Translations under genes and position numbers: made by a program
Part shown: positions 27,101-34,292 of the stretch, piece by piece
Position numbering within the stretch: the first letter of the stretch is position 1
Layout of the letters: each line of letters starts with the position of its first letter
The notes under the pieces: model-generated
Told to the model about the DNA's origin: nothing
Database searches by the model: none
Seen by the model: the letters and a program-made list of their open reading frames with translations, nothing else
DNA from: an uncultured Bacteroidota bacterium
GTDB lineage: Bacteria > Bacteroidota > Bacteroidia > Bacteroidales > P3
Assembly (NCBI GenBank): GCA_902771735.1
Contig: CACXXO010000013.1
Location: 1 to 60,738, forward strand
DNA length: 60,738 bases
Direction: 5' to 3'

Positions 27101-27888
27101 ACGTACTGTTCTTTGTGGTCGGCAAGATATTGTTTGAAGGCCCCTTCGAGCAGTGGGCGGTAGTAACCCTCGTCGAATTTCACATCCTTCAGTTCGGTGG
27201 CGAAGGTGGTGTGGCGGCAGTGGTCGCTCCAGTAGGTGTCGAGCACGCGTATTTCGGTCATTGTGGGGTTGCGGTGTTCTTCGTCGCGGAAGTAGCGCTG
27301 GATGTGCTTGAAATCGGCGAAGGTCATGGCGAGGCCGAGGCCGTCATAGAGTTCGCGCAGCTGCGGTTCGGCCATATCCTTAAAGCCGTCGAAGGTGATG
27401 ACATCAGCCGGTTCTTCGAAGAGGTCTTCGAGGGTGGTGGGCTTGGGCTCGTCGGTGACGCGACTGTCGACGGGGTTGACACAGTGTTTCACCACAGATT
27501 GGCGCTGCTCCTCATTGAGTGTGCCGCTGATGACATAGGTGGTTGCTGATTTGATGATGGGTTCCTCGCTGTCGTTCAGTAGCTTGACGCACTGCTCAGC
27601 GCTGTCGGCGCGTTGGTCGAACTGGCCGGGGAGATACTCCACGGTGAAGCAGAAATCTCCGGTTTTATGTGGAAATTCCTCGTCGTAGACGTTGTCCACC
27701 GGCGGCTCGCTGAATACGGTGCCTTTGGCTTTCCCGAAGGTGGCGTCGGAAACGTTTTCCACGTCGTAGCGGATGAGCACGCGCACCTCCTCGGCCTCGA
27801 TGCCGAGGTATTCGCTCATCTCGTTCTTCAACTCCTGTGCTTTCACGGCATAGGGAGTTTTTTTCTCAACAAAGATTCTTCTTACCAT
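24163..27888 (-). CDS. purL: Phosphoribosylformylglycinamidine synthase, single-chain PurL
   Basis: The roughly 1241-residue enzyme makes FGAM from FGAR, glutamine and ATP in purine synthesis. It has the fused PurS-like, synthetase and glutaminase parts: DTYWSDHCRHTTF, FKNETHNHPTEIEPFGGAATC, a second AIRS-type half, and a class I amidotransferase end with FPGTNCEYDSARAF, GICNGFQALVKLG and HGEGRF. Two in-frame 9-nt repeats add PTEPIKPIQPTKPI (about residues 619-633) and PVQPIQPIQPT (about 952-963), both in linkers. ATG 27888 (MVRRIFVEKK) is chosen; ATG 27903 is possible. It follows the plsC-like gene. Confidence 0.95.
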   Translation of the reverse strand: MVRRIFVEKKTPYAVKAQELKNEMSEYLGIEAEEVRVLIRYDVENVSDATFGKAKGTVFSEPPVDNVYDEEFPHKTGDFCFTVEYLPGQFDQRADSAEQCVKLLNDSEEPIIKSATTYVISGTLNEEQRQSVVKHCVNPVDSRVTDEPKPTTLEDLFEEPADVITFDGFKDMAEPQLRELYDGLGLAMTFADFKHIQRYFRDEEHRNPTMTEIRVLDTYWSDHCRHTTFATELKDVKFDEGYYRPLLEGAFKQYLADHKEQYVGRNDKFVCLMDIGTLAAKRLKKAGILDDQEPSDEINACSIVVPVTIDGNREEWLINFKNETHNHPTEIEPFGGAATCLGGCIRDPLSGRTYVYQAMRVTGAADPTKPLNETLAGKLPQRKIVTTAAHGYSSYGNQIGLATGLVNEIYHPNYVAKRMEIGAVIAAAPRRAVQRLTSDPGDIIILLGGRTGRDGIGGATGASKSHTTKSLTTCGAEVQKGNAPTERKIQRLFRREEVSRIIKKCNDFGAGGVSVAIGELADGLQINLDRVPKKYAGLDGTELAISESQERMAVVVDPKDVDLMLKYADEENLEATVVATVTKEPRMVINWRGKEIVNLSRRFIDTNGAHQETSVSVSMPTEPIKPIQPTKPIKDLWLKTLADLNVCSQKGLVEMFDSSIGAGSVVMPFGGKYQLTPTQSMIGKLPLLDGKCDTVTIMSYGMDPYQTSWSPFHGAVYAVLSSVAKIAAAGGDASRVRLTFQEYFKKLGNDPYRWGEPFAALLGAYHAQMGLKLPAIGGKDSMSGTFNDIDVPPTLCSFAVGISDLQHVITPEFKQPGSHLVLLDIKEKEFGMPDYEDALNQYAALRRAIEAGQVLSAYTLGFGGLIEAVSKMAFGNKLGVRLTATDDLTTKHYGWIVVEVKDAKGLPFRCTEIGCVIDEAAFYVGTEKIDLEEALAAWQKTLEGVFPTRTTSPVQPIQPIQPTNFTDIHLCSHKVARPHVFIPAFPGTNCEYDSARAFNRAGAESEIIVFRNQNGQQIRESVDAYVRAINNSQIVMIPGGFSAGDEPEGSAKFITSVFRNPRIADAVMELLNKRDGLMLGICNGFQALVKLGLVPYGEIRPQAEDAPTLTFNTIGRHQSKMAYTRVTSNLSPWLQRAELGATYVIPISHGEGRFVAPQEWLDRLFRNGQVATQYVDLQGNPTMDEEYNMNGSYLAIEGITSPDGRVLGKMGHSERWSKGSAMNIPGNFDQQLFESGVQYFK
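25001..25033. repeat. In-frame 9-nt repeat in purL (second copy)
   Basis: Three to four tandem GGGCTGAAT units. On the coding strand they read CCCATTCAG (Pro-Ile-Gln), giving PVQPIQPIQP in the linker before the glutaminase domain. Confidence 0.85.
25991..26032. repeat. In-frame 9-nt repeat in purL (first copy)
   Basis: About four tandem units (ATGGGTTTA, GTGGGCTGA, ATGGGTTTA, ATGGGTTCG), translated on the minus strand as PTEPIKPIQPTKPI. It is the reverse complement of the unit found in the nuclease gene at 1775. Confidence 0.85.
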
Positions 27889-27900
27889 ATTGCTGTTTTT

Positions 27901-27927
27901 CATTTTTCAATTATCAATTCTCAACTT
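27901..27927. repeat. TTGAAAATT-type repeat at the plsC-like/purL junction
   Basis: CATTTTTCAATTATCAATTC followed by TCAACTT. It supplies the last codons of the plsC-like gene and a possible upstream start for purL. Confidence 0.6.
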
Positions 27928-28477
27928 CCACAAAGTTTTCGGGCATCTTTGCCATCTCTTTCTTGAACATCCGACGGATTCTCAGTATGTCGGCCTCGGA
28001 ATCGTCGGTGGTCCACACGGTCTCACCGATGTAGACTTGGCGCTTGCTGAAATCGAGGAATGCCGGCACAATGGGTACTCCCGCCTGATGGGCTATCTCC
28101 CAGAAACCGCGTTTCCAGCGTTTGGTGGGTTTCCTGGTGCCCTCGGGGGTGATGGCAATGGACAGTGGCCCGCCTTTGGCGAATTCGCGCACGGCGGTGC
28201 CAATCATGTCGTTGTGACGGTTGCCACGGTCGATGGCGATGCAGCCTAACTTGCGCAGCAGACCGCCCAGAGGCCAACGGAAAAACTCCTTCTTGATGAA
28301 TATTTTGCCGTTGACACCCAATTCCCACATGTAAGCCGTACCAACCAGATAATCAGCTACCGATGTGTGGGGAGCCGTTGCGAAGACACAACGCTCCAAC
28401 TCAGGTCTGGACCCCTTTTCGGGCAGGATGAACTTCCATCCGCCAAGTTTTGCTATTGCAATCCATATCTTTTTCAT
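27914..28477 (-). CDS. 1-acylglycerol-3-phosphate acyltransferase-like protein (PlsC fold)
   Basis: The 187-residue protein has the acyltransferase HX4D motif in ATAPHTSVADYL and the PEGTRK motif in AITPEGTRKPTKRWKRGF. It lacks long hydrophobic helices beyond the N-terminal segment. It probably acylates a lysophospholipid or related acceptor at the inner membrane, with unknown exact substrate. Start ATG 28477 (KKIWIAIAKLGG) is used; an upstream extension to 28633 was rejected because it passes through the promoter box. That box at 28486-28493 implies an almost leaderless mRNA. It lies upstream of purL in the same direction. Confidence 0.88.
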   Translation of the reverse strand: MKKIWIAIAKLGGWKFILPEKGSRPELERCVFATAPHTSVADYLVGTAYMWELGVNGKIFIKKEFFRWPLGGLLRKLGCIAIDRGNRHNDMIGTAVREFAKGGPLSIAITPEGTRKPTKRWKRGFWEIAHQAGVPIVPAFLDFSKRQVYIGETVWTTDDSEADILRIRRMFKKEMAKMPENFVEVEN

Positions 28478-28485
28478 ATCGGGTG

Positions 28486-28493
28486 CAAAATTA
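28486..28493 (-). promoter_or_regulatory. plsC-like gene promoter -7 box (TAATTTTG)
   Basis: GTGTAATTTTGCACC on the minus strand. The box ends only eight bases before the ATG, so the predicted leader is a few bases at most. Confidence 0.7.
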
Positions 28494-28609
28494 CACTTTT
28501 TTCCGCAAATATAAAAAAGATTTTTTCCACCGCCTGTTGAAACTGTCTGTTTTTCCTGTTTTTCGGCTGCAAAAGAACGGAATAATTCCAACATATCGGA
28601 AAAAATGTG

Positions 28610-28617
28610 TATTTTTG
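28610..28617 (+). promoter_or_regulatory. C1B peptidase promoter -7 box (TATTTTTG)
   Basis: TGTATTTTTGCACC, 28 bases upstream of ATG 28646. Confidence 0.78.
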
Positions 28618-28645
28618 CACCGCGAAATAACAAATAATATACAAT

Positions 28646-30070
28646 ATGAAAGTAAAATACATTGCTTTAGCCATCGTCTCCCTGCTGATTTCGGGCAGCG
28701 CCATGGCTCAGAAGAAACAGACTGCACAGCAGTACAACGGCGGCATCACCTCCGAGATGATGCAGCAGATGAAGAAAGGATTCGGCGGCAACGCCAGCGA
28801 CAAGGCTTTGCGCAACATTATGGTCAACAATGCCCCCAACAAGCTGGCCATGAATTACGAGAACGCCACGAAGTTCGACTCCCACTTCTCCAACCGCGTC
28901 ATCAGCAAGGCCGTCACCGACCAGAAGAGCAGCGGCCGCTGTTGGATGTTCACTGGCATGAATGTGCTGCGCAACCAGGCCATCCGCAAGCACAACCTGC
29001 CCGCTGACTTCCAGTTCTCGCAGGCCTACCTTTTCTTCTACGACCAACTCGAGAAATCCAACCTCTTCCTCCAGGCCATGATCGACACCTACAAGAAGCC
29101 CATGACCGACCAAGAGGTCGAGTGGCTCTTCAAGAACCCCATCGGCGACGGCGGTCAGTTCACCGGCGTGGCCAACCTCATCGACAAATACGGCCTTGTG
29201 CCTGCCGACGTGATGCCCGAGACCTACAACACCAACAACACCTCCTCCATCAGCAATCTCATAGCCCTCAAGCTTCGCGAAGACGGCCTCGCCCTGCGCG
29301 AGATGGCTGCCCAGAAAGGAATGACCTCGCAGAAGCTGCAGGCCAAGAAGACCGAGATGCTCGGCACCATCTACCGCATGCTGGCTCTCACCATGGGCGA
29401 GCCTCCGGCACAGTTCACTTGGCAGCAGAAGGATGCCAAGGGCGAGATCGTGGAGACCGCCACCTACACCCCTATGGAGTTCTACGAGAAATTCGCCAAG
29501 ACCGACTTCTCGAAATACTACATGGTGATGAACGACCCCACCCGCGAGTACTACAAGGTGTATGAAATCCAGTACGACCGCCACGTCTACGACGGCCAGA
29601 ACTGGCGCTACCTCAACCTCCCTATGGAGGACATCGCTCCCATGTGCATCGCCTCCATCAAGGACAGCACCATGATGTACTTCAGCTGCGACGTCGGAAA
29701 ATTCCTCAACCGCGACAATGGTCTGATGGACATGAACAACTTCGACTACGAGAGCCTCATGGGCACCACCTTCGGCATGGACAAGAAGCAGCGCGTGGCC
29801 ACCTTCGCCAGCGGTTCCTCCCACGCCATGACCCTCTGCGCCGTCGATCTCGACAAGGACGGCAAACCCCTCAAATGGATGGTCGAGAACAGCTGGGGCC
29901 CCAACTACGGCTGGCAGGGCAACCTCATCATGACCAACGACTGGTTCAACGAGTACATGTTCCGCGTGGTCCTCGAGGAGAAGTACATCCCCGCCAACAT
30001 CCGCGCCATGATGGACCAGAAACCCATCATGCTCCCCGCCTGGGACCCCATGTTCGCCCCGGAAGAATAG
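28646..30070 (+). CDS. Secreted C1B cysteine aminopeptidase (bleomycin hydrolase/PepC family)
   Basis: The 474-residue protein has a signal peptide (KYIALAIVSLLISGSAMAQ) and then the bleomycin hydrolase fold. The catalytic Cys is in QKSSGRCWMFTGMNVLR, the His in SSHAMTLCAVD, and the Asn in WMVENSWGPNYGWQ. C1B enzymes of other bacteria are cytosolic hexameric aminopeptidases. The signal peptide, common in Bacteroidota homologues, implies periplasmic peptide trimming. It has its own promoter and precedes an unknown secreted protein by six bases. Confidence 0.93.
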   Translation: MKVKYIALAIVSLLISGSAMAQKKQTAQQYNGGITSEMMQQMKKGFGGNASDKALRNIMVNNAPNKLAMNYENATKFDSHFSNRVISKAVTDQKSSGRCWMFTGMNVLRNQAIRKHNLPADFQFSQAYLFFYDQLEKSNLFLQAMIDTYKKPMTDQEVEWLFKNPIGDGGQFTGVANLIDKYGLVPADVMPETYNTNNTSSISNLIALKLREDGLALREMAAQKGMTSQKLQAKKTEMLGTIYRMLALTMGEPPAQFTWQQKDAKGEIVETATYTPMEFYEKFAKTDFSKYYMVMNDPTREYYKVYEIQYDRHVYDGQNWRYLNLPMEDIAPMCIASIKDSTMMYFSCDVGKFLNRDNGLMDMNNFDYESLMGTTFGMDKKQRVATFASGSSHAMTLCAVDLDKDGKPLKWMVENSWGPNYGWQGNLIMTNDWFNEYMFRVVLEEKYIPANIRAMMDQKPIMLPAWDPMFAPEE

Positions 30071-30076
30071 TAAACG

Positions 30077-31057
30077 ATGGAACATCTACATAAAACGATA
30101 TGGGCACTGGCGCTGCTGGTGCCCTTTCTTGCCCACGGGCAGGAGCAGTTAGAGCCCTACGCTTTTGCTTCGGAATACGACCACCAATGCATCGAGAAGC
30201 TGGTGACCAAGGAATACGATGTATTCTATATGCGCCAACCCTCGTTCGGTGTCGAAGGGGCGCTCACCCTGCGGCATTCTTACCATCCTGGTGTCGACGC
30301 ATGGCTGGTCTACAGCGAGGCCGAAGAGAGCATCTGGGATGCCAAGAAACGCCACCGTGTGAAAGCAACAAAGCACGAGATGACTGTGTCCGCCGACGTG
30401 GCACGGCGGATAAGGGCTGTCGTCAACCATGCCATCAACACGGCTTCGCCTTGGGCCGACCCACGCATGATAGAGGACGGCATCGGCTACTATTTTTGCA
30501 GCATCTTTCAAGGCGCATGGAGCCATTCGCCAAAGAAGGGCGCCCGGACCTATCGCTTAGCGCAAGCCATGGACAGCATCTGTCACGCCGTAATCCACGC
30601 CGACACAGCCTTGCTGCTGCGGCAGATGCCGCTGATCGACAGCCTCGACCGCTGCTTTCGGCAGGACTACCCATTGGAAGCCTTTTATCCTGACTTTTCA
30701 CCCAACACCTACACCGACAGCACAGGCGTTGTGCATCTACAGTTCTACCGCAGCGCCACCTTCCTCAATCACACAGTGCCCGACACCCTCGCCGCCCAAC
30801 AGTTGAAAGACAGTCTCCTACACTTCTACCAGCAACTGGCTCGCGAGGTGTTTGTCCGCTATCCCGACGGCGTAAAACTTTCCGTGATGGTCGACGCCAA
30901 CTGCGCCGAGCCCCAATGCAAGGTGATTACACGCAAAGGATACTACGACAATCATTTCGTCACCTACTACACCCTCACCATTCCACCGTCGATGCTGACG
31001 ATAGAGCGCTGCCTGAAGGCGATGGAACTCCCCGAGGGAGAACACAAAATAAATTAG
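30077..31057 (+). CDS. Secreted protein of unknown function
   Basis: The 326-residue product has a signal peptide (IWALALLVPFLAHGQEQ). The mature part has no motif I recognise. Features are VTKEYDVFYMRQPSFGVEGALTLRH near the N-terminus, a Cys- and His-containing central region, and a C-terminal segment ending CLKAMELPEGEHKIN. It starts six bases after the C1B peptidase stop and is probably co-transcribed. Its stop lies three bases from the stop of the convergent sialidase gene. Confidence 0.7.
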   Translation: MEHLHKTIWALALLVPFLAHGQEQLEPYAFASEYDHQCIEKLVTKEYDVFYMRQPSFGVEGALTLRHSYHPGVDAWLVYSEAEESIWDAKKRHRVKATKHEMTVSADVARRIRAVVNHAINTASPWADPRMIEDGIGYYFCSIFQGAWSHSPKKGARTYRLAQAMDSICHAVIHADTALLLRQMPLIDSLDRCFRQDYPLEAFYPDFSPNTYTDSTGVVHLQFYRSATFLNHTVPDTLAAQQLKDSLLHFYQQLAREVFVRYPDGVKLSVMVDANCAEPQCKVITRKGYYDNHFVTYYTLTIPPSMLTIERCLKAMELPEGEHKIN

Positions 31058-31060
31058 TTA

Positions 31061-32173
31061 TTACTGCTGCCCAAGCAGCCAGGCCACATTGAACCGGTAG
31101 AACCAGAGGTCACAGCCGCTGTCGGGCCCTTTCTCCACATAGCAGCCGATGGTGCCATCTTTGAGGAGGGTGAGGGAGGAGTAGACCGAGGGGCCTTCGA
31201 CGAGGAGCACGGGAGAGTGCCACGACTGGCCTTCGTCGGTGGAGGTGAAGATGCTGACGTTCTCACGGTTCATCGAGTTGGGAATGCTGTGAATCAGTGT
31301 TTTCTCATCCACCCGCAACATCTCGCCGTTGCAGGCATTAATCGTCATCTCGTTCCAATAGCCCTGCGTGCCCCAAGTCACGCCGCCGTCCTCCGAGTGG
31401 TTGTATCCGCGGGCTCCCGTGCGGCGCACGCTGATGAGGACAGTACCGTCGTTGAGTTCCATCAGCTTAGCCTCGTCGCCCTTATTGAAAGCCTTCTGCG
31501 AGCGTTGCCACGTGTGTCCGTTGTCATCGCTATAGATGACGAAGTTGTCGCTGACATTCTCGCCGTTGCGCACCACAGCAGCGGCGAAGAGCACTCGTCC
31601 GGCATGAGGGCCACGTTTCAGGCGCAGGCCGTTGCCAGAGGCCACGAAGGCTCCATGGTAGCCCGACGAAACATCCCAGATGACAGAGGTGAGGTTGACG
31701 GTGTCGCCCCAGGTCTGGCCGCGGTCGGTGGAGCGGCACATAAAGACGCAGATGGGATTGGCCACCGTGGATTGAAAGTAGCCATTGTGGCCGGCGAAGA
31801 GACAGAGCACGTCGCCGTTCTCGCACTGCACCAACGCCGGGTCACCGTAGCCTTTCCCTTCGCCCTGGCCCTCGATGAGGGTCTGCGGTTCGGTCCATGT
31901 CTTGCCGTTATCCGTGCTGCGACGGTAGACGATGTCGATGTCCTTCGGCAAGTCGTGATAATCGTACTTGCGGCGGTCGTTGACAGCCAGCAGTGTGCCG
32001 TCGTCCAAACATAGCAGCGCGGGTATGCGCCAGAACTGCGAGCCCTCGCCCATAGCATAGAGTCGTTGACTCTCAATGAATGGTTCTTCCTGTGCCGAAG
32101 CCGTTGTCTGTTTACTGCAAGCGGCAGCCATCATGGCCAAAGAGAATAATATGGTGCAGGCAATCTGTTTCAT
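31061..32173 (-). CDS. Sialidase-family (GH33-like) lipoprotein with five Asp boxes
   Basis: The 370-residue protein has a lipoprotein signal (LFSLAMMAAACSKQ). A six-bladed sialidase propeller follows: WRIPALL in place of the FRIP/YRIP motif, and Asp boxes STDNGKTW, STDRGQTW, SDDNGHTW, SEDGGVTW and STDEGQSW. GH33 enzymes release sialic acids. Many Bacteroidota members with a single Arg-poor active site have other or no known activity, so the substrate is not certain. Start ATG 32173 fits the signal; the longer reading to 32404 overlaps the upstream gene. It is last in the run M28-MATE-murB-unknown-unknown-sialidase. Confidence 0.85.
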   Translation of the reverse strand: MKQIACTILFSLAMMAAACSKQTTASAQEEPFIESQRLYAMGEGSQFWRIPALLCLDDGTLLAVNDRRKYDYHDLPKDIDIVYRRSTDNGKTWTEPQTLIEGQGEGKGYGDPALVQCENGDVLCLFAGHNGYFQSTVANPICVFMCRSTDRGQTWGDTVNLTSVIWDVSSGYHGAFVASGNGLRLKRGPHAGRVLFAAAVVRNGENVSDNFVIYSDDNGHTWQRSQKAFNKGDEAKLMELNDGTVLISVRRTGARGYNHSEDGGVTWGTQGYWNEMTINACNGEMLRVDEKTLIHSIPNSMNRENVSIFTSTDEGQSWHSPVLLVEGPSVYSSLTLLKDGTIGCYVEKGPDSGCDLWFYRFNVAWLLGQQ

Positions 32174-32184
32174 AACGTTATGTT

Positions 32185-32679
32185 TTATGTCCAATTGAAA
32201 TTGCGATTCCAAAGGTGATTGTTGTAATCGGCATTGATTCGGTTCATGATTTGGTACAGAGGGGTGTCGTTCTTGATGTATTTGATACCACGCCGGTCGG
32301 CTTCGCGGTAGACAAGGAACATGGTGTCTTCGCCGCTGAACGTCAACAGTCGGAACAAAAGGTATAGTAGCACAAAGGTCTGCACGATGGGGATAGACCA
32401 CCACGGGGCGTCACCGCCAACTACAAGGTAAATCAAAATGATTGTCATGGGCGCCATCACAACCGCGCAAATAATGCCATTAGTCTTGAGGGCCTGCTTC
32501 CGCTCCGCCTTCCAGTCATCCTCGCGTACACTTTCCGACCATACTGACCGTAGCAGTTTCAGGTCTTGTGAGAATGCCTCAATGTCATCCTCCACATAGT
32601 TGGTGCGGAGATGCCCAGGCCGACGCTGCGCCGAAGTAGGGCGGCGTCCACGATAGCGGGTTTTGCGCGAGGTGGGCAT
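32185..32679 (-). CDS. Membrane protein with two predicted helices, unknown function
   Basis: The 164-residue product has a basic N-terminus (PTSRKTRYRGRRPTSAQRR), a charged stretch around EDDIEAFSQDLKLL, and two hydrophobic helices (IICAVVMAPMTIILIYLVVG and IPIVQTFVLLYLLFRLL). A soluble tail follows, with YREADRRGIKYIKNDTPLY. ATG 32679 lies four bases after the preceding stop. No family recognised. It lies inside the murB gene run, so it is likely expressed with it. Confidence 0.65.
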   Translation of the reverse strand: MPTSRKTRYRGRRPTSAQRRPGHLRTNYVEDDIEAFSQDLKLLRSVWSESVREDDWKAERKQALKTNGIICAVVMAPMTIILIYLVVGGDAPWWSIPIVQTFVLLYLLFRLLTFSGEDTMFLVYREADRRGIKYIKNDTPLYQIMNRINADYNNHLWNRNFNWT

Positions 32680-32683
32680 GACG

Positions 32684-33292
32684 CTATGCGTCGCGTTTTG
32701 CCTTGAACCAGTCGACGAACTTGGGCAGGTCGTCCAATTTCTGGAAACCGCTCTTGAAAGGTTCCTCGGGCACGGGGACGGTCTCCATGTAGCCAATGAG
32801 CGTGGCGCAGTCAAACTCGCCCATCAAGGCTTCCAGCGTCACATAGACACCCACCTGGAAGTCCTCATCCTGTCGCTGCCCCTCTTCGACGGCGATGCGC
32901 AAGCCCAGCATATCGGGTTCTTCCTCGCATTCCAACTGCTCGAAATACATCTTGCGCGTGTCGAAGACCATTTTGTCGAAGCGCACCTTCAGCTCGGTGC
33001 CTAGGGGCTGCTTGAAAGCCACAAACTCCCACCAGTCAAGGTCAGGGGCGTTGTCCACCAGCTCCACCACATAGCGGAACAAGTCGGTGTCGCCCTCGGC
33101 GGTAAAAGTCAAGGTGCGGCCGTTGGCGGTGGCGTCACCAATCTCATAACTCAGACCGGCACAATATTTTGTCAACTGGTACTGTAGGGCATTCTCCAAC
33201 TCCATGCGTTCCTTGTCCTCCAGGTCGCCCATGGCCACCAGCTGCTCGTTGTGGTCCTGAAACCACTTCCAGAAAGTCTCTACTTTTTCCAT
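32684..33292 (-). CDS. Acidic cytoplasmic protein of unknown function
   Basis: The 202-residue product has no signal or membrane segment. It starts EKVETFWKWFQDHNEQLVAM, has DLDWWEFVAFKQP in the middle, and ends FKSGFQKLDDLPKFVDWFKA. The pattern resembles Bacteroidota proteins described as DUF695-like or hypothetical, but I cannot place it firmly. It starts one base after the murB stop, so coupling with murB is likely. Confidence 0.7.
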   Translation of the reverse strand: MEKVETFWKWFQDHNEQLVAMGDLEDKERMELENALQYQLTKYCAGLSYEIGDATANGRTLTFTAEGDTDLFRYVVELVDNAPDLDWWEFVAFKQPLGTELKVRFDKMVFDTRKMYFEQLECEEEPDMLGLRIAVEEGQRQDEDFQVGVYVTLEALMGEFDCATLIGYMETVPVPEEPFKSGFQKLDDLPKFVDWFKAKRDA

Positions 33293-33293
33293 A

Positions 33294-34292
33294 TCAAATA
33301 ATTAATGCTTCGGGTTCCAAATCAACCCCGAACTTCTGTTTCACATCTTGTTGTATTTCTTTCGCCAAGGCGGCAACATCTTCGCCCGTGCAGCCGCCGG
33401 CGTTGTATAGCACCAGGGCGTTCTTGGGCCAGACACCTGCCCTGCCCTTGGTTTTGCCTTTCCATCCGGCACGGTCAATGAGCCATCCGGCCGAAAGTTT
33501 GTATCCCCCAACAGACAGATGTGCTTCTGGCATATCGGGGTGCTCAGACTTGATATGCCGATATACTTTTTCATCGACCACAGGGTTCTTGAAGAAGCTG
33601 CCTGCCGAGCCATGCTCTTCGGGGCGGGGCAGTTTCTGCCAGCGAATCTCCGTGATGGCCTCGCGGAGCTGTTGGGCGGTGTCGTGGGGGAGGCCTTCGA
33701 GGGCTTTGTAGCCGAGGTTGGGGACGAACTCGTGGCTCAAGCGGTAGGTGACACGGAGAATAAGATAGCGGTTGGGATGGTGTTTGAAGAAAGAGTCGCG
33801 GTAGGCAAACTGGCAGTCGTCATTGCTGAAGGTGCAATGGCGCTTCCCGACCATGTCATAGGCCTCCACGCTCTCGATAAAATCCTTTGCTTCGGCGCCA
33901 TAGGCACCCACGTTCTGCACTGCCGACGCCCCCACGGTTCCGGGAATGGCGGAGAGGTTCTCCAGACCATAGAGCCTATGGTCCAAAGTCCACTGTATCA
34001 AGTCGTCCATCACCATTCCGGCCCATGCAGTGACACAGATGGGACTGGGTGCACCGCCTCTGCTTTGCGTCACCACATCGGCATCGGACACGGTACGTCG
34101 TGCCCCTGCAATTATTACGGTCCCTTCAAAGTCTTTGGTGAAGACCATATTGCTGCCGGCGCCAATCACCAGCACTTCGCCATCCAAGTCCGGAACCTTG
34201 TCCTTGGGTTCTACCACTACCATCCGTCGCGCCTTAACGTCGATGCCGAAGGTATTGTAGGGTTTGAGGGAAATATTTTCGTATACTTTCAT
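33294..34292 (-). CDS. murB: UDP-N-acetylenolpyruvoylglucosamine reductase
   Basis: The 332-residue flavoenzyme reduces UDP-GlcNAc-enolpyruvate to UDP-MurNAc in peptidoglycan synthesis. It has NTFGIDVKARRMV, the FAD loop LVIGAGSNMVF, YGLENLSAIPGTVGASAVQN, VGAYGAEAKDFIESVEAYD and HGSAGSFFKNP, whose Ser is the proton donor. The type I (E. coli-like) insert is present, consistent with the length. The start overlaps the MATE gene stop by four bases (ATGA); the longer frame reading from 34739 is inside the MATE gene and was rejected. Confidence 0.96.
   Translation of the reverse strand: MKVYENISLKPYNTFGIDVKARRMVVVEPKDKVPDLDGEVLVIGAGSNMVFTKDFEGTVIIAGARRTVSDADVVTQSRGGAPSPICVTAWAGMVMDDLIQWTLDHRLYGLENLSAIPGTVGASAVQNVGAYGAEAKDFIESVEAYDMVGKRHCTFSNDDCQFAYRDSFFKHHPNRYLILRVTYRLSHEFVPNLGYKALEGLPHDTAQQLREAITEIRWQKLPRPEEHGSAGSFFKNPVVDEKVYRHIKSEHPDMPEAHLSVGGYKLSAGWLIDRAGWKGKTKGRAGVWPKNALVLYNAGGCTGEDVAALAKEIQQDVKQKFGVDLEPEALII

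Noticed and set aside
24535-27549. A 1004-codon open frame antisense to purL
   Set aside because: It is a by-product of GC-rich codon use in purL. The translation has low-complexity, Gly/Val/Ala/Asp-rich composition, no known domain and no start signal, while purL is fully conserved.
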